DNA from: Planococcus glaciei | Lineage (GTDB): Bacteria; Bacillota; Bacilli; Bacillales_A; Planococcaceae | NCBI RefSeq assembly: GCF_900099655.1 | Contig: NZ_FNDC01000016.1 | Location: forward strand, 23,902-87,901 | Length of the DNA: 64,000 nucleotides | Direction: 5' to 3' | In this document: positions 18,857-30,109 of the stretch, piece after piece | Layout: each line of letters starts with the position of its first letter | Position numbering within the stretch: position 1 is the stretch's first letter | The notes under the pieces: generated by a model | What the model saw: only the letters and a program-made list of their open reading frames with translations | Databases searched by the model: none | Told to the model about the DNA's origin: nothing | Made by a program: the position numbers and the translations under genes

Positions 18857-18976
18857 CGCAGATAAAATTTCAGCAACGCAGATAAATTTTGAAAATCGAA
18901 GATAAATCTTCAGGAACGCAGATAAATCGCAAGTATCGCAGATAAATCTAGAATACCGCAGATAAACATCTCGGCT
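18857..18976. repeat. Tandem array, 20-bp period, 6 units with core CGCAGATAAA
   Basis: The core CGCAGATAAA (one copy CGAAGATAAA) starts at 18857, 18877, 18897, 18917, 18937 and 18957, exactly 20 bp apart. The other 10 bp of each unit vary. It lies in the engB-hemA gap. Because 20 is not a multiple of 3, it cannot be a coding repeat in one frame. It begins 50 bp after the hairpin at 18787-18806. Confidence 0.9.
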
Positions 18977-19121
18977 CGCCCAATTCACAAGCCACTCTCA
19001 ACTCCCAACGCTGCGTAACCGGAAAAGCGCCAATCCGGACCCGTGCCACGCCTAAGTTCTCGCACTATTTCGACTAAGAGCGTTATGCTTGTTAGTGGTC
19101 TGACGCTTTGATAAACTTACA

Positions 19122-19136
19122 TTATAATAATTATAA
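19122..19136. promoter_or_regulatory. PerR box upstream of hemA
   Basis: TTATAATAATTATAA matches the Bacillus PerR consensus TTATAATNATTATAA at every position. In B. subtilis hemAXCDBL is a PerR regulon member. A plausible TTGATA (19108-19113) with -10 at 19132-19137 would be covered by this site, fitting repression by PerR and induction by peroxide. Confidence 0.85.
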
Positions 19137-19242
19137 ATAAATATACATTCATTGCTTGTTCACAAATTGTAAAGCTTAGAACAGTACAAAAGTGGTATAC
19201 TTACTTATATTGAAATATGAACGTGAAAGGTGTTTTGATCCC

Positions 19243-20613
19243 ATGCATACATTAGTAGTCGGGGTGAATTATCGCTCTGCACCGGTGGAAATCCGCGAGA
19301 AGCTTTCATTCATCGAATCGGAACTTCCACAAGCCATGCAGGCGTTAAAAGAACAAAAAAGCATATTGGAAAATGTCATCGTGTCTACTTGCAACCGGAC
19401 AGAAATCTACGCGGTGGTCGATCAGCTTCACACGGGACGCTATTATGTGAAGCAATTCTTGGCGGATTATTTCGGTCTGTCCCAAGAAGCGTTCTCGCAG
19501 TATTTATTTGTCCACGAGCAGGAAGAAGCGGTTGAGCATTTGTTCCGTGTGACGGCCGGCATCGACTCAATGGTGCTTGGGGAAACCCAGATTCTTGGCC
19601 AAGTGAGAAACAGTTTCCTCGCTGGACAGGAAAACGGCACGACCGGAACGGTTTTCAACCAGTTGTTCAAGCAGGCCGTGACATTGGCAAAACGGGCGCA
19701 TTCCGAAACAGCGATCGGCGAGAATGCCGTATCGGTTTCTTATGCAGCTGTTGAGCTGGGCAAGAAAATTTTCGGCACGTTGAAAAACAAACGGGTCGTT
19801 ATTTTAGGCGCGGGCAAAATGGGCGAATTGGCCATCAAGAACTTGCAAGGCAGCGGGGCAGACAACGTGACGGTCATCAACCGTACGTTTGAAAAAGCCG
19901 AAGCCTTGGCAGAAAAATTCAACGGCCGTGCAGTGCCGATGAACCAATTGCAATGCGCACTTTTAGAGGCGGATATTCTGATTTCCTCAACGGGTGCAAC
20001 GGACTACGTCATCGATTACGAATTGATGCAGTTTGTTGAAAAACTTCGCAAAGGCAAGCCGTTGTTCATGGTGGACATCGCCGTGCCGCGCGACGTAGAT
20101 CCGCGCATTTCGGAATTGTCGAATGTATTCTTATACGATATCGATGATATGCAAGGCATTGTCGAAGCGAACCTGGCTGAGCGGGAACGCGCTGCAGGCG
20201 AAATCATGACGATGGTCAACCACGAAGCGCAGCAGTTCAACGACTGGCTGACAACACTTGGCGTCGTACCGGTGATTTCCGCATTGCGCCAAAAAGCATT
20301 GACGATCCAGGCGGAAACGATGGCGAGCATTGAAAACAAAATGCCGGACTTGACCGACCGTGAAAAGAAAATCCTGAACAAACATACGAAATCGATTATT
20401 AATCAATTGCTGAAAGAGCCGATTTTGCAGGCAAAAGAAATGGCCGGTGCACCGAAATCACGCGAACAGCTTGAATTGTTCCAGCAGATTTTCGGCATCG
20501 AAGAAGATGTGCAAGAGGAAATTGTGAAACAAATGAAAGCTCCGCAGAAAAAGGCGGCAACCAATAAAGAACAGAACGTTCAAAAACAAGAAACTCCCGG
20601 ATATTCATTTTAA
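19243..20613 (+). CDS. hemA: Glutamyl-tRNA reductase
   Basis: Reduces glutamyl-tRNA to glutamate-1-semialdehyde with NADPH, the first committed step of haem synthesis. The catalytic Cys is in [22 protein letters not shown] is typical, and the Rossmann motif is [12 protein letters not shown]. 456 residues with a lysine/glutamine-rich tail. ATG 19243 follows AAAGGTG at 10 nt; an upstream in-frame start at 19192 has no site. First gene of hemAXCDBL. Confidence 0.96.
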   Translation: MHTLVVGVNYRSAPVEIREKLSFIESELPQAMQALKEQKSILENVIVSTCNRTEIYAVVDQLHTGRYYVKQFLADYFGLSQEAFSQYLFVHEQEEAVEHLFRVTAGIDSMVLGETQILGQVRNSFLAGQENGTTGTVFNQLFKQAVTLAKRAHSETAIGENAVSVSYAAVELGKKIFGTLKNKRVVILGAGKMGELAIKNLQGSGADNVTVINRTFEKAEALAEKFNGRAVPMNQLQCALLEADILISSTGATDYVIDYELMQFVEKLRKGKPLFMVDIAVPRDVDPRISELSNVFLYDIDDMQGIVEANLAERERAAGEIMTMVNHEAQQFNDWLTTLGVVPVISALRQKALTIQAETMASIENKMPDLTDREKKILNKHTKSIINQLLKEPILQAKEMAGAPKSREQLELFQQIFGIEEDVQEEIVKQMKAPQKKAATNKEQNVQKQETPGYSF

Positions 20614-20698
20614 GCTTTCTGAAAGAGGCGTTTTCGAATCTATATGCTAAAATGTAGATGCGGGAACGCCTTTAATTATGGAAACGAAGGGGAATGGG

Positions 20699-21529
20699 AT
20701 GGCTGATATAACAATGGCAAGGCTGCATGAAGCTATGGTTATTCTATATGCTGTCAGCCTTGTTTTTTATTTTATTGATTACTTATATAAAGAGAAAAAA
20801 GCGAGCCGCATTGCGATGGGCTTGCTTGGCGTCGTATGGATGATGCAGACCGTATTCCTCGTTTTGTACATCATCGAAACGCAGCGGTTCCCGATTCTGA
20901 CTTTGTTTGAAGGCATCTATTTTTATGCGTGGCTGCTGGTGACTTTGTCGCTCGTGCTGCGGATTTTCTACCGCTTTGATTTTGCGGTATTTTTCATCAA
21001 CATCATCGGATTTATCTTTATGACTATTCATACATTTGCGCCGGTGCAAATTGAAAAGTCGCCGGCAGGGCAGGATCTGGTTTCGGAACTATTGTTTATC
21101 CATATAACATTCGCCATTCTGTCGTACGTCGCTTTTTCGCTGTCGTTCGTGTTCTCAGCGCTGCACCTCGTTTTGTACCGCTTGCTGAAAAAGAAAAAGT
21201 GGACAAAACAGTGGAGCAATTTGCCGTCGCTTGGCCAGACGGAACTTGGCATGACGATTTCCATTCTTGTCGGAATTTCGCTGCTGTTCGTGTCGCTGGT
21301 CCTCGGGCTGCAATGGGCCGTCATCTCATTGGCGGAATTTTCGCTGCTCGACATGAAAATCGTCGGTTCGTTCATCCTGCTGCTCATCTACAGCTGGGTG
21401 CTGTACCGCCACCGAAAAGGCAATTTGAATGGCATGTCTTATGCAATGGCGCACATTTATGCGTTTTTGCTTTTACTCATCAACTTCTTCCTCGGAAGCC
21501 GGTTGTCTGAATTTCATTTTTGGTATTAA
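20699..21529 (+). CDS. hemX: HemX, CcsA-like membrane protein of the haem operon
   Basis: 276 residues with about eight transmembrane segments and the cytochrome c assembly/CcsA-like profile ([35 protein letters not shown]). HemX is known in Bacillales to lower HemA abundance. ATG 20699 is chosen because AAGGGGAA lies just upstream; ATG 20678 lacks a site. The gap to hemC is 17 nt. Confidence 0.88.
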   Translation: MADITMARLHEAMVILYAVSLVFYFIDYLYKEKKASRIAMGLLGVVWMMQTVFLVLYIIETQRFPILTLFEGIYFYAWLLVTLSLVLRIFYRFDFAVFFINIIGFIFMTIHTFAPVQIEKSPAGQDLVSELLFIHITFAILSYVAFSLSFVFSALHLVLYRLLKKKKWTKQWSNLPSLGQTELGMTISILVGISLLFVSLVLGLQWAVISLAEFSLLDMKIVGSFILLLIYSWVLYRHRKGNLNGMSYAMAHIYAFLLLLINFFLGSRLSEFHFWY

Positions 21530-21546
21530 GGAAAGGTAGGATTCAT

Positions 21547-22476
21547 TTGAGAAAAATTATTGTAGGTTCAAGAAGAAGCAAGCTCGCGTTAACGCAAACG
21601 GGGCAGTTTATCGATAAATTGAAAGCGTCTGGAGCACCATTTGAATTTGAAATCAAAGAAATCGTTACAAAAGGCGACCGCATTGTAGACGTTACGCTTT
21701 CCAAAGTCGGCGGAAAAGGTTTGTTTGTGAAAGAAATCGAACAGGCTTTGCACGACAAAGAAATCGATTTTGCTGTCCACAGCATGAAAGACATGCCGTC
21801 GGTTCTTCCGGAAGGCTTTGTGATCGGCTGTGTACCGGAACGCGAAGACCCGCGCGACGCTTTTATCTCAAATAACCACGTGAAATTCATGGACCTTCCG
21901 GTAGGGGCAGTTGTCGGAACAAGCAGCCTGCGCCGCAGTTCGCAGCTTTTGTTGATGCGTCCGGACCTGGATATCCAGTGGATCCGCGGCAACATCGACA
22001 CGCGCCTGGAAAAACTGAAATCCGGCCAGTTTGATGCCATCCTTCTTGCAGCTGCAGGTTTGAAGCGCATGGGCTGGAAAGACGACCTGGTAACGGAATT
22101 CCTTGAAGTGGAAGACTGCCTGCCAGCGATTGGCCAAGGTGCCCTTGGCATCGAATGCCGCGAAGACGATACGGAATTATTGGAAGCGTTGGCGAAAGTC
22201 AACGACGAAAAAACCGCGTTGGCAGTCCATGCCGAGCGCAAATTCCTTCGCGATATGGACGGCAGCTGCCAAGTGCCGATTGCCGGCTATGCAACAGTTG
22301 CAGACGGTGAAATTTCGTTTACTGGCCTCATTTCTTCTCCGGAAGCGGATGAAGTGTATAAAGAAACAGCCGTGAGCCGCGATCCAATCGAAGCTGGACG
22401 CTTGGTTGCCGAGCGCATCAGTGCACAAGGCGGATACGAATTAATCCAAAAAGTAAAAGCCGAGAACCATGTGTGA
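21547..22476 (+). CDS. hemC: Porphobilinogen deaminase (hydroxymethylbilane synthase)
   Basis: Joins four porphobilinogens into hydroxymethylbilane. Family blocks: [42 protein letters not shown] and the dipyrromethane cofactor Cys in [12 protein letters not shown]. 309 residues. The start is TTG 21547, preceded by AAAGGTAGG; a longer frame overlapping hemX is not needed. It overlaps hemD by 8 nt. Confidence 0.95.
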   Translation: MRKIIVGSRRSKLALTQTGQFIDKLKASGAPFEFEIKEIVTKGDRIVDVTLSKVGGKGLFVKEIEQALHDKEIDFAVHSMKDMPSVLPEGFVIGCVPEREDPRDAFISNNHVKFMDLPVGAVVGTSSLRRSSQLLLMRPDLDIQWIRGNIDTRLEKLKSGQFDAILLAAAGLKRMGWKDDLVTEFLEVEDCLPAIGQGALGIECREDDTELLEALAKVNDEKTALAVHAERKFLRDMDGSCQVPIAGYATVADGEISFTGLISSPEADEVYKETAVSRDPIEAGRLVAERISAQGGYELIQKVKAENHV

Positions 22477-23170
22477 AGCTAATCTTCCTTTAACAGGCGA
22501 AACCATCGTCTTCACCGGTTCCAACGAGCCGCAGGAAGCGGTTGGCTATGCAGAAAAACTGGGTGCCAAAACCCGGTATTTACCGCTCATAGAAACTTCG
22601 GTCCGGCAGTCGCAACTGCCGGATTTCGAACGTTACGACTGGTTAATTTTCACGAGCGGCAACAGCGCAGATGCTTTTTGCCAATTGCGCATCAAGGCGG
22701 ATGCCAAGATTGCCGCGGTAGGCGAGAAGACGGCGAGTGTTTTGGAGCAGCATGGCTACACCGTCAGCTTTATGCCAAGCGTCTACAGTGCGGATGTGTT
22801 CATTCAGGAATTCCCGGCTGTTGCCGGCAATGCTGATTGTCTTTTCATCAAAGGGTCGCTCGCCAAAAATACCATTGCATCGATGCCGCTGAAGGTGGAT
22901 GAATGGATTATTTACGAAACGAGCTTTAAAATAGAGAATGCCGAGAAATTAAAAGCCTTAAAAGGCGTAACCGTGATTTTTGCCAGTCCGTCCGCTGTTA
23001 CCGCATACCGCGAAGCCGGCGGGGACTGGTCCCGAATCCGTGTTGCCGCCATCGGGCATGTAACTGAAGCCGCTATCCAGAAAGAAGGCGGAGCGGTGGA
23101 TTTTATTCCGAAGAAATATACGTATATCGAAGTCATCAACGAAATCGCGAAAGGAAGTTTTAACAAATGA
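22469..23170 (+). CDS. hemD: Uroporphyrinogen-III synthase
   Basis: Cyclises hydroxymethylbilane with inversion of ring D. 233 residues. Family similarity is low, as usual for HemD, but [37 protein letters not shown] and [12 protein letters not shown] are in the expected order. It lies between hemC and hemB and overlaps both. Confidence 0.92.
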   Translation: MCEANLPLTGETIVFTGSNEPQEAVGYAEKLGAKTRYLPLIETSVRQSQLPDFERYDWLIFTSGNSADAFCQLRIKADAKIAAVGEKTASVLEQHGYTVSFMPSVYSADVFIQEFPAVAGNADCLFIKGSLAKNTIASMPLKVDEWIIYETSFKIENAEKLKALKGVTVIFASPSAVTAYREAGGDWSRIRVAAIGHVTEAAIQKEGGAVDFIPKKYTYIEVINEIAKGSFNK

Positions 23171-24147
23171 CTGATTTGAAATTCAACCGCGGACGCCGCT
23201 TGCGCGGATCTGCCAACCTCCGCTCAATGGTCCGCGAGACAAGCTTGCACAAAGAAGATTTCATTTATCCGATTTTTGTCGTAGAAGGCGAAAACGTCAA
23301 AGAAGAAATTTCGTCCATGCCGGGCGTATTCCATTTTTCATTGGACCGCCTCGGCGAAGAATTGGATGAAGTTGTAGACCTTGGAATTCCCTCCGTTATT
23401 TTGTTCGGTGTGCCGAATGAAAAAGACGCAGTCGGAACGCAAGCCTACCACGACCACGGCATCACGCAAGAAGCGATCCGCTTTGCCAAACAGCGCCATC
23501 CGGAATTGGTAGTTATCGCAGATACGTGCCTATGCCAATACACCGACCACGGCCATTGCGGCGTAATTGAAAATGGCGTAATCTTGAACGACGAATCGCT
23601 TGATTTGCTGGCACGTACAGCAGTGTCGCAGGCGAAAGCCGGTGCAGATATCATCGCCCCGTCGAACATGATGGACGGCTTTGTTGCAGCGATCCGCTAT
23701 GGATTGGACCAGGCTGGATTCGAAAACACACCGATTATGAGCTACGGCGTGAAATACGCATCTGCTTACTACGGACCGTTCCGTGAAGCCGCGCACTCCA
23801 CACCGCAATTCGGAGACCGCAAAACTTACCAGATGGACCCGGCGAACCGCTTGGAAGCACTTCGCGAAGCGGGATCGGACATCGAAGAAGGCGCAGATTT
23901 CATGATCGTGAAACCGGCTCTTTCTTACCTCGACATCGTCCGTGAAGTACGCGACAATTTCGATATTCCGATTGTTGCCTACAACGTATCAGGCGAATAC
24001 GCGATGGTCAAAGCGGCTGCTTTGAACGGCTGGGTGGACGAGAAGAAAATGGTTCTTGAGACTTTGCTTAGTATGAAACGGGCAGGAGCAGACATTCTGA
24101 TGACGTACCATGCAAAAGACGCGGCACGTTGGCTGGAGGAGAAATAA
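23167..24147 (+). CDS. hemB: Delta-aminolevulinic acid dehydratase (porphobilinogen synthase)
   Basis: Condenses two 5-aminolevulinate molecules to porphobilinogen. Zinc-binding cysteines in [15 protein letters not shown]; the Schiff-base lysines are in [14 protein letters not shown] and [11 protein letters not shown]. 326 residues; overlaps hemD by 4 nt. Confidence 0.96.
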   Translation: MTDLKFNRGRRLRGSANLRSMVRETSLHKEDFIYPIFVVEGENVKEEISSMPGVFHFSLDRLGEELDEVVDLGIPSVILFGVPNEKDAVGTQAYHDHGITQEAIRFAKQRHPELVVIADTCLCQYTDHGHCGVIENGVILNDESLDLLARTAVSQAKAGADIIAPSNMMDGFVAAIRYGLDQAGFENTPIMSYGVKYASAYYGPFREAAHSTPQFGDRKTYQMDPANRLEALREAGSDIEEGADFMIVKPALSYLDIVREVRDNFDIPIVAYNVSGEYAMVKAAALNGWVDEKKMVLETLLSMKRAGADILMTYHAKDAARWLEEK

Positions 24148-25434
24148 ATGGGATACGAAAATTCGATTGCAGCATTCACAGAAGCGAAAAAATTAATGCC
24201 AGGCGGCGTCAACTCGCCGGTCCGTGCATTCAAATCCGTTAACATGGATCCGATTTTCATGGCATCCGGCAGCGGCGCAACGATTACAGACATCGACGGC
24301 AACACCTACATCGACTACGTCTTGTCTTGGGGGCCGCTGATTTTGGGCCATTCCCATCCGGAAGTTGTCAAAGCGATCCAGGAAGTGGCTGTATCTGGAA
24401 CAAGTTTCGGCGCACCGACTTTGCTTGAAAACGAACTCGCGAAACTTGTGATGGAACGTGTTCCTTCTATTGAAATGGTGCGCATGGTGTCTTCCGGTAC
24501 GGAAGCGACGATGAGTGCATTGCGCGTGGCACGCGGCTATACCGGCCGCAATAAAATCCTGAAATTTGAAGGCTGCTACCACGGCCATGCGGATAGCTTA
24601 TTGATCAAAGCAGGATCCGGTGTTGCGACGCTCGGATTGCCGGACTCACCAGGGGTCCCGGCATCGGTTGCGGCGAACACGATTACCGTTCCGTACAATG
24701 ATTTGGAAAGCGTGCGTATGGCATTCAAAGAGTTCGGCGACGATATCGCGGCTGTCATTGTGGAGCCGGTTGCCGGCAACATGGGCGTCGTGCCACCAAA
24801 AGACGGCTTCCTGCAGGAACTGCGCAATTTGACGACTGAATTCGGCACGATCTTGATCTTTGATGAAGTCATGACCGGTTTCCGTGTCGGCTACAACTGT
24901 GCACAAGGCCATTTCGGTGTAACGCCGGATATGACGTGCCTAGGGAAAGTGATCGGCGGCGGCCTTCCGGTTGGCGCATTCGGCGGCAAACGCGAAATCA
25001 TGCAGCAAGTGGCGCCAAGCGGCTCGATTTACCAGGCTGGCACACTGTCGGGCAACCCGCTAGCCATGACGGCAGGCTACGAAACTTTGTCCCGTTTGAC
25101 TGAAGAAACGTACGAAACTTTCGTCCAGCGCGGCGATCAGCTTGAAGCCGGTTTCCGTGCAGCGGCTGAGAAATACAACATCCCGCATACCGTGAACCGC
25201 GCCGGTTCGATGATCGGCTTCTTCTTTACGAATGAAGACGTTGTCGACTTCGACTCAGCGAAAACATCGGACACGGAATTGTTCGCAGACTACTACCGCT
25301 TGATGGCGGAAGAAGGCATTTTCCTGCCGCCTTCTCAGTTCGAGGGCATGTTCCTGTCAGCAGCGCATACCGAAGAACATATCGCGAAAACAGTGGAAGC
25401 TTTCCATACCGTATTTGCGAAATTAGCGAGATAA
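24148..25434 (+). CDS. hemL: Glutamate-1-semialdehyde 2,1-aminomutase
   Basis: PLP enzyme converting glutamate-1-semialdehyde to 5-aminolevulinate. [13 protein letters not shown] at the N-terminus, [14 protein letters not shown] for phosphate binding, [10 protein letters not shown], and the PLP lysine in [17 protein letters not shown]. 428 residues. ATG follows the hemB stop immediately, with GGAGGAG inside the hemB end. Last gene of the haem operon. Confidence 0.96.
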   Translation: MGYENSIAAFTEAKKLMPGGVNSPVRAFKSVNMDPIFMASGSGATITDIDGNTYIDYVLSWGPLILGHSHPEVVKAIQEVAVSGTSFGAPTLLENELAKLVMERVPSIEMVRMVSSGTEATMSALRVARGYTGRNKILKFEGCYHGHADSLLIKAGSGVATLGLPDSPGVPASVAANTITVPYNDLESVRMAFKEFGDDIAAVIVEPVAGNMGVVPPKDGFLQELRNLTTEFGTILIFDEVMTGFRVGYNCAQGHFGVTPDMTCLGKVIGGGLPVGAFGGKREIMQQVAPSGSIYQAGTLSGNPLAMTAGYETLSRLTEETYETFVQRGDQLEAGFRAAAEKYNIPHTVNRAGSMIGFFFTNEDVVDFDSAKTSDTELFADYYRLMAEEGIFLPPSQFEGMFLSAAHTEEHIAKTVEAFHTVFAKLAR

Positions 25435-25443
25435 TATGAATTT

Positions 25444-25478
25444 AAGCCCGGCCGCTTCGATAGCGTCCGGGCTTTTTT
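25444..25478 (+). terminator. Terminator of the hem operon
   Basis: AAGCCCGG / CCGGGCTT outer stem and inner CGCT/AGCG, followed by TTTTTT. Confidence 0.88.
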
Positions 25479-25495
25479 GTATGGAATTAGGGGTG

Positions 25496-25570
25496 AGTGA
25501 TCATAGAAGCGCGGTAAGTGATCATAGACTATGGCGGAGTGATCATAGAACGCCGATAAGCGCTCATAGA
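25496..25570. repeat. Tandem array, 21-bp period, 4 units with core AGTGATCATAGA
   Basis: The core starts at 25496, 25517, 25538 and 25559 (last copy AGCGCTCATAGA). The remaining 9 bp per unit vary. The frames it creates (SDHR repeats on one strand, YDH repeats on the other) follow the period and lack start signals. It lies in the hemL-permease gap. Confidence 0.88.
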
Positions 25571-25655
25571 ATCGGTCTTTCGTCCTCAGGCCAATCAAAA
25601 CTAAGCATTTTTCTAGCTCTAGCGACGCGGTTGCCGCAAGTAAATCGGCTTTTTC

Positions 25656-25675
25656 GCTTTTCGCTTGCGAAAAGC
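25656..25675. repeat. Hairpin GCTTTTCGC/GCGAAAAGC (copy 2)
   Basis: The same 9-bp arms as at 18787, with a 2-nt loop. Flanks share TTGCCGCAAGTAAA upstream and TTTTGAAT downstream with copy 1. It lies about 85 bp after the 21-bp array. Confidence 0.8.
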
Positions 25676-25812
25676 CGGCATCCCTAATCTTTTCGGTTTT
25701 GAATCAAAGAAAAATCCCGGTCCGCTGAAAGATTTTCTCTCAATTGCAAGATTTCAGGCACCATTTCCTGTACGATAGAAAGTAACAGTATTTCGGAAGG
25801 CGAAAGGCAGGG

Positions 25813-26868
25813 ATGCAGATGTACATATTCTTAAGGACAGCTGGGATTGCCGCGCTTGCCGGCTGGCTGTTCGAAACGCTCGGCATTTTCTTGCCGTGGC
25901 TGCTCGGGCCGATGTTTACCATATTGCTGATCAGCCAATTTACGAGCCTCAAATTGTTTTGGCCCAAATCACTGCGCACTGCGGGGCTGATCCTGCTCGG
26001 CGTCCAGATCGGTTCGTCGTTTACACGCGATGCAGTCCTATTAATGTGGCTCGATTTGCCGTATATGGCGTTCATGACGATTTCGGTCGTTTCCTTGTCG
26101 ATAGCGCTTGGACTCCTGTTCAAGAGGATGGTCAATGAAAGCTTGGCGACGAGCCTGCTTGGATCGATTCCCGGAGGCCTTGCGCAGATGGTCGTCATCG
26201 CGGAAGACATCCCTTCGGCAAACCTCACTGTCGTAACGATGATGCAGACCATCCGGATTTTCATGGTGGTGACGATCGTTCCGTTTCTGACGGTATTCTT
26301 GACAGGAAGGGAACAAAGCGAACTCACCGTGCAGGCATTCACGTTTGCGCCAACGGCCGTGCTTATCGGATTGCTCGTCGGCGTCTTCTTGTATTTCGGC
26401 ATGAAGCGAGTTGGCTTCCCGGCTGCAGAAATCCTCGCACCGATTTTGACGCTGGCCATTGTCCAGACGGTGACAGGGGATATCTTGATCGATATTCCGT
26501 ACTGGCTGACTGCCTTTGCCCAAATCTGCATCGGCGCGAGCCTCGGCTTGCAGATGGAAGGGATTGGGGAGAAGTTGACGGTGCGCCTGGGGGCAGCGAT
26601 TGTTCTCAACAATGTGCTGCTCATCAGTTTTACGGCATTTATTGCCTACCTGCTTGCCAAATGGCTGCCGGATTACATCTTTCTTGATTTCTTTTTGAGT
26701 GCTGCACCGGGCGGCATTGCGGAAATGGCGATTACAGCGCTGGCGACCGGCGGGGACGTCGCGCTCATCACCAGTTTCCAATTGTTTCGGCTGTTTTTTA
26801 TTTTGCTCGTGGCGTCGCCGATTGTTGCCTATATTGTGAAAAAACTTGACGCTAAAAGCGGAGCTTGA
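25813..26868 (+). CDS. AbrB-family (PF05145-type) integral membrane permease
   Basis: 351 residues with about ten transmembrane helices. An internal duplication is visible: SIPGGLAQMVVIAEDI near residue 118 and AAPGGIAEMAITALAT near residue 298, and PWLLGPM near the start. This is the pattern of the AbrB membrane family (often mislabelled ammonia monooxygenase). Substrate unknown. It is monocistronic; the T-box/valS promoter overlaps its 3' end. B. subtilis has spoVID at this place. Confidence 0.8.
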   Translation: MQMYIFLRTAGIAALAGWLFETLGIFLPWLLGPMFTILLISQFTSLKLFWPKSLRTAGLILLGVQIGSSFTRDAVLLMWLDLPYMAFMTISVVSLSIALGLLFKRMVNESLATSLLGSIPGGLAQMVVIAEDIPSANLTVVTMMQTIRIFMVVTIVPFLTVFLTGREQSELTVQAFTFAPTAVLIGLLVGVFLYFGMKRVGFPAAEILAPILTLAIVQTVTGDILIDIPYWLTAFAQICIGASLGLQMEGIGEKLTVRLGAAIVLNNVLLISFTAFIAYLLAKWLPDYIFLDFFLSAAPGGIAEMAITALATGGDVALITSFQLFRLFFILLVASPIVAYIVKKLDAKSGA

Positions 26869-26875
26869 GTATAAT
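26846..26875 (+). promoter_or_regulatory. Promoter of the T-box/valS transcript
   Basis: TTGACG (26846-26851), 18-bp spacer, TATAAT (26870-26875). It overlaps the end of the permease gene. Confidence 0.7.
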
Positions 26876-26899
26876 GGATGAAAGTATATATTTGATGCG

Positions 26900-27133
26900 T
26901 TGATGAGGATAGTAGAATGTGCGTACATTTCAGAGAGAAAACCGAGTGGTGAGAGGTTTTCATGAACCAGCATTTGAATGTCACCTCGGAGCAGTTCCCG
27001 TGAAAGTTGAGTAGTGGGAACCGGATGTGAAATCCGTTATCGAACTTGAGAGCCAGGTTTATTTTGACTTGTGCATAAAGGTGGTACCGCGAACAACTCC
27101 TTCGTCCTTTTACAGACGAAGGGGTTTTTTTAT
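26900..27133 (+). promoter_or_regulatory. T-box leader with valine specifier GTC
   Basis: The T-box core AAGGTGGTACCGCG is at about 27078-27092. The stem I specifier is read as GTC (26980-26982) in the context GAAT-GTC-ACC, matching valine and the downstream gene. The terminator (27095-27131: CCTTCGTC / GACGAAGG plus T-run) is mutually exclusive with the antiterminator that pairs with uncharged tRNA-Val. Confidence 0.92.
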
Positions 27134-27183
27134 TTTCCGGGAAGCCTTCTCTCAAGGCAACACAAACAAAAGGAGGAATTTCA

Positions 27184-29835
27184 ATGACTGAACAAACGCC
27201 GACAACACCGCAAATGCCGACGAAGTACGACCCGAAAGTGATTGAAAAAGGCCGTTATGAGTGGTGGATCAACAACAAATTCTTTGAAGCGAAACCCGAA
27301 AGCGGCAAGACACCGTATACGATTGTGATTCCGCCGCCGAACGTTACCGGCAAACTTCACCTGGGCCACGCGTGGGATACAACGCTGCAGGACATCATGA
27401 CACGCATGAAGCGCATGCAAGGATTTGACGCGCTATGGCTTCCGGGAATGGACCATGCCGGAATTGCCACACAGGCAAAAGTAGAAGGCAAGCTGAAAGA
27501 AGAAGGGAAATCCCGCTACGATTTAGGGCGCGAGAAATTCCTGGAAGAGTCGTGGAAATGGAAAGACGAGTATGCGGGGCATATCCGTGAGCAATGGTCG
27601 AAACTGGGCCTTGGGCTTGATTACTCCCGTGAACGTTTTACACTGGACGCCGGCTTGTCGGATGCGGTTAAGGAAGTATTCGTAAAACTTTATGAAAAGA
27701 AACTGATCTACCGCGGCAAATACATCATCAACTGGGATCCGGCGACAAAAACCGCGATTTCAGATATTGAAGTTATCTACAAAGATGTACAAGGTGCGTT
27801 CTACCATATGCGCTACCCGCTAACAGACGGTTCCGGCTATATCGAAATCGCGACAACGCGTCCCGAAACGATGCTTGGCGATACGGCGGTAGCGGTTCAT
27901 CCGAAAGACGAGCGCTACCAGCACTTGATCGGCAAGAAGGTAACCCTTCCAATTATCGGCCGCGAAATGGAAATCGTGGCAGACGATTACGTAGACATGG
28001 AATTCGGAAGCGGCGCCGTGAAAATTACTCCGGCACACGACCCGAATGACTTTGAAATCGGCAATCGCCACAGCCTGGAACGCGTGTTGATCATGCATGA
28101 AGACGGCACGATGAACGAAAATGCCGGCAAATATGAAGGCATGGACCGCTTCGAATGCCGCAAGCAAATCGTTAAAGACCTGCAGGACATGGAAGTTTTA
28201 TTCAAAATCGAAGAGCATTTGCATTCGGTTGGGCATTCGGAACGCAGCGGGGCAGTGGTAGAGCCTTATCTGTCGACACAATGGTTCGTAGACATGAAGC
28301 CATTGGCACAACAGGCGATTGACTTGCAGCACGGCGAAGAAGGCGTCAATTTCGTACCGGACCGTTTCGAAAAAACTTACCTGCACTGGATGGAAAACAT
28401 CCGCGATTGGTGCATTTCTCGCCAATTGTGGTGGGGCCATCAGATTCCGGCTTGGTACCATAACGAAACCGGTGAAATCTATGTAGGAATGGAAGCTCCG
28501 GCAGACGCTGAAAACTGGACGCAGGACGAAGACGTACTTGATACGTGGTTCTCATCCGCGCTATGGCCGTTCTCGACGCTCGGCTGGCCGGAAGAAACCG
28601 ACGATTTGAAACGCTATTACCCGACAGATGCCTTGGTTACCGGCTACGACATCATCAACTTCTGGGTATCGCGCATGATTTTCCAGGCACTTGAATTCAC
28701 TGAAGAAAAACCGTTCAAAGACGTATTGATCCACGGCTTGGTGCGCGACGCCGAAGGACGCAAAATGTCGAAATCGCTCGGCAACGGCGTTGACCCGATG
28801 GACGTTATTGCGGAATACGGCGCGGATTCGCTTCGCTACTTCCTGGCAACGGCTTCTAGCCCGGGGCAGGACCTTCGCTTCTCAATGGAGAAAGTGGAAT
28901 CCATCTGGAACTTTGCGAATAAAATCTGGAACGCTTCCCGTTTTGCGTTGATGAACATGGACGGCATGACGTACGAGGAAATCGATCTTTCCGGCAAACG
29001 TTCAGTAGCTGATTCTTGGATCCTGACCCGTTTGAATGAAACCATCGAACAAGTGACGCATCTTGCGGAACGCTACGAGTTCGGTGAAGTGGGCCGCTCG
29101 CTTTACAACTTTATCTGGGATGATTTCTGTGACTGGTACATCGAAATGGCGAAATTGCCGTTATACGGCGAAGACGAAGACGCGAAGAAAATGACGCGTT
29201 CAGTTCTCGCTTACGTACTTGATAACACAATGCGTTTGTTGCATCCGTTCATGCCATTCATCACTGAGGAAATCTGGCAGAACTTGCCGCACGAAGGTGA
29301 ATCGATTACGGTTGCCGCTTGGCCGACAGTGGACGAATCGCTGACTGACCAAAGCCAGTCGTCAAGCATGAAACTGTTGATGGACATCATCACTGCTGTT
29401 CGCACGATCCGTGCAGAAGTTCAGTCGCCGATGAGCAAGAAAGTGGCATTGACGATTTCAGCGAAAGACGTTGATACTCACGCGGTTCTTAAAGCGAACG
29501 CCGCTTACATCGAACGTTTCTGCAACCCGGAAACTTTGACGATCGGCGAAAACATCGAAGCACCGGAAAAATCAATGTCCGCCGTTGTATCGGGTGCCGA
29601 GTTGTTTATGCCACTTGAAGGCTTGATCGACATCGACGCAGAACTTGCCCGTCTAAACAAAGAACTTGAGAAATGGGCAAAAGAAGTGAAACTCGTTCAA
29701 GGCAAACTATCGAACGAACGCTTTGTTTCCAAAGCGCCGGAAGCTGTAGTCGCGGAAGAACGCAAAAAAGAAGCCGACTACTTGGAGAAACACGCCACAG
29801 TCGAAAAACGCATTGAAGAATTGAAAAACCTATAA
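27184..29835 (+). CDS. valS: Valyl-tRNA synthetase
   Basis: Class I aminoacyl-tRNA synthetase. The HIGH signature is HLGH in [21 protein letters not shown] is in [14 protein letters not shown], and the editing domain includes [20 protein letters not shown]-terminal coiled coil (about residues 815-883) is typical of ValRS. 883 residues. AGGAGG precedes ATG 27184. Controlled by the T-box. Confidence 0.97.
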   Translation: MTEQTPTTPQMPTKYDPKVIEKGRYEWWINNKFFEAKPESGKTPYTIVIPPPNVTGKLHLGHAWDTTLQDIMTRMKRMQGFDALWLPGMDHAGIATQAKVEGKLKEEGKSRYDLGREKFLEESWKWKDEYAGHIREQWSKLGLGLDYSRERFTLDAGLSDAVKEVFVKLYEKKLIYRGKYIINWDPATKTAISDIEVIYKDVQGAFYHMRYPLTDGSGYIEIATTRPETMLGDTAVAVHPKDERYQHLIGKKVTLPIIGREMEIVADDYVDMEFGSGAVKITPAHDPNDFEIGNRHSLERVLIMHEDGTMNENAGKYEGMDRFECRKQIVKDLQDMEVLFKIEEHLHSVGHSERSGAVVEPYLSTQWFVDMKPLAQQAIDLQHGEEGVNFVPDRFEKTYLHWMENIRDWCISRQLWWGHQIPAWYHNETGEIYVGMEAPADAENWTQDEDVLDTWFSSALWPFSTLGWPEETDDLKRYYPTDALVTGYDIINFWVSRMIFQALEFTEEKPFKDVLIHGLVRDAEGRKMSKSLGNGVDPMDVIAEYGADSLRYFLATASSPGQDLRFSMEKVESIWNFANKIWNASRFALMNMDGMTYEEIDLSGKRSVADSWILTRLNETIEQVTHLAERYEFGEVGRSLYNFIWDDFCDWYIEMAKLPLYGEDEDAKKMTRSVLAYVLDNTMRLLHPFMPFITEEIWQNLPHEGESITVAAWPTVDESLTDQSQSSSMKLLMDIITAVRTIRAEVQSPMSKKVALTISAKDVDTHAVLKANAAYIERFCNPETLTIGENIEAPEKSMSAVVSGAELFMPLEGLIDIDAELARLNKELEKWAKEVKLVQGKLSNERFVSKAPEAVVAEERKKEADYLEKHATVEKRIEELKNL

Positions 29836-29841
29836 AATGGC

Positions 29842-29873
29842 AAACCGCTTTCCTTCGGGAGAGCGGTTTTTTA
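29842..29873 (+). terminator. Terminator of valS
   Basis: AAACCGCT / AGCGGTTT with a short inner stem, then T-run. Confidence 0.85.
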
Positions 29874-29930
29874 TATGCGGATCGTCTAGCTTGCGAAGCT
29901 GGTTATCGTTAACCGGTGTTTTTAGGATTT

Positions 29931-30020
29931 CTATCGAAGTTTTTGATGTCTCTATCGGCATTATCAAAGTTCTTATCGCAGTTTTAACATTTTCTATCGA
30001 TGTTTCCAAGATTTTTTTCG
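29931..30020. repeat. Tandem array, 21-bp period, 4-5 units with core CTATCG
   Basis: The core CTATCG starts at 29931, 29952, 29973 (TTATCG) and 29994, with a decayed copy at 30015. Units share CTATCGa-gTTTT and a T-rich 3' part. The frames on both strands show 7-residue periodicity that follows the 21-bp period. It lies between the valS terminator and the TetR promoter. Confidence 0.8.
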
Positions 30021-30042
30021 AACTTTTCCCGATACGCGAAGA

Positions 30043-30071
30043 TTGACACCTGCAAACCCATTTGCTATATT
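30043..30071 (+). promoter_or_regulatory. Promoter of the TetR-SMR operon
   Basis: TTGACA (30043-30048), 17-bp spacer, TATATT (30066-30071). A likely operator, TGACGAACGGTCGG (30078-30091, with GAC/GTC symmetry), lies just downstream. Confidence 0.75.
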
Positions 30072-30109
30072 TATACCTGACGAACGGTCGGAAGGTGGTC
30101 GGAGAATTT

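Noticed and set aside
18857..18976. Array considered as CRISPR
   Set aside because: Core only 10 bp, period 20 bp, no cas genes; spacers too short.
25436..25687. Frame with SDHR repeats (and YDH on the other strand)
   Set aside because: Starts inside the hem terminator region and is created by the 21-bp array; translation signals are absent.
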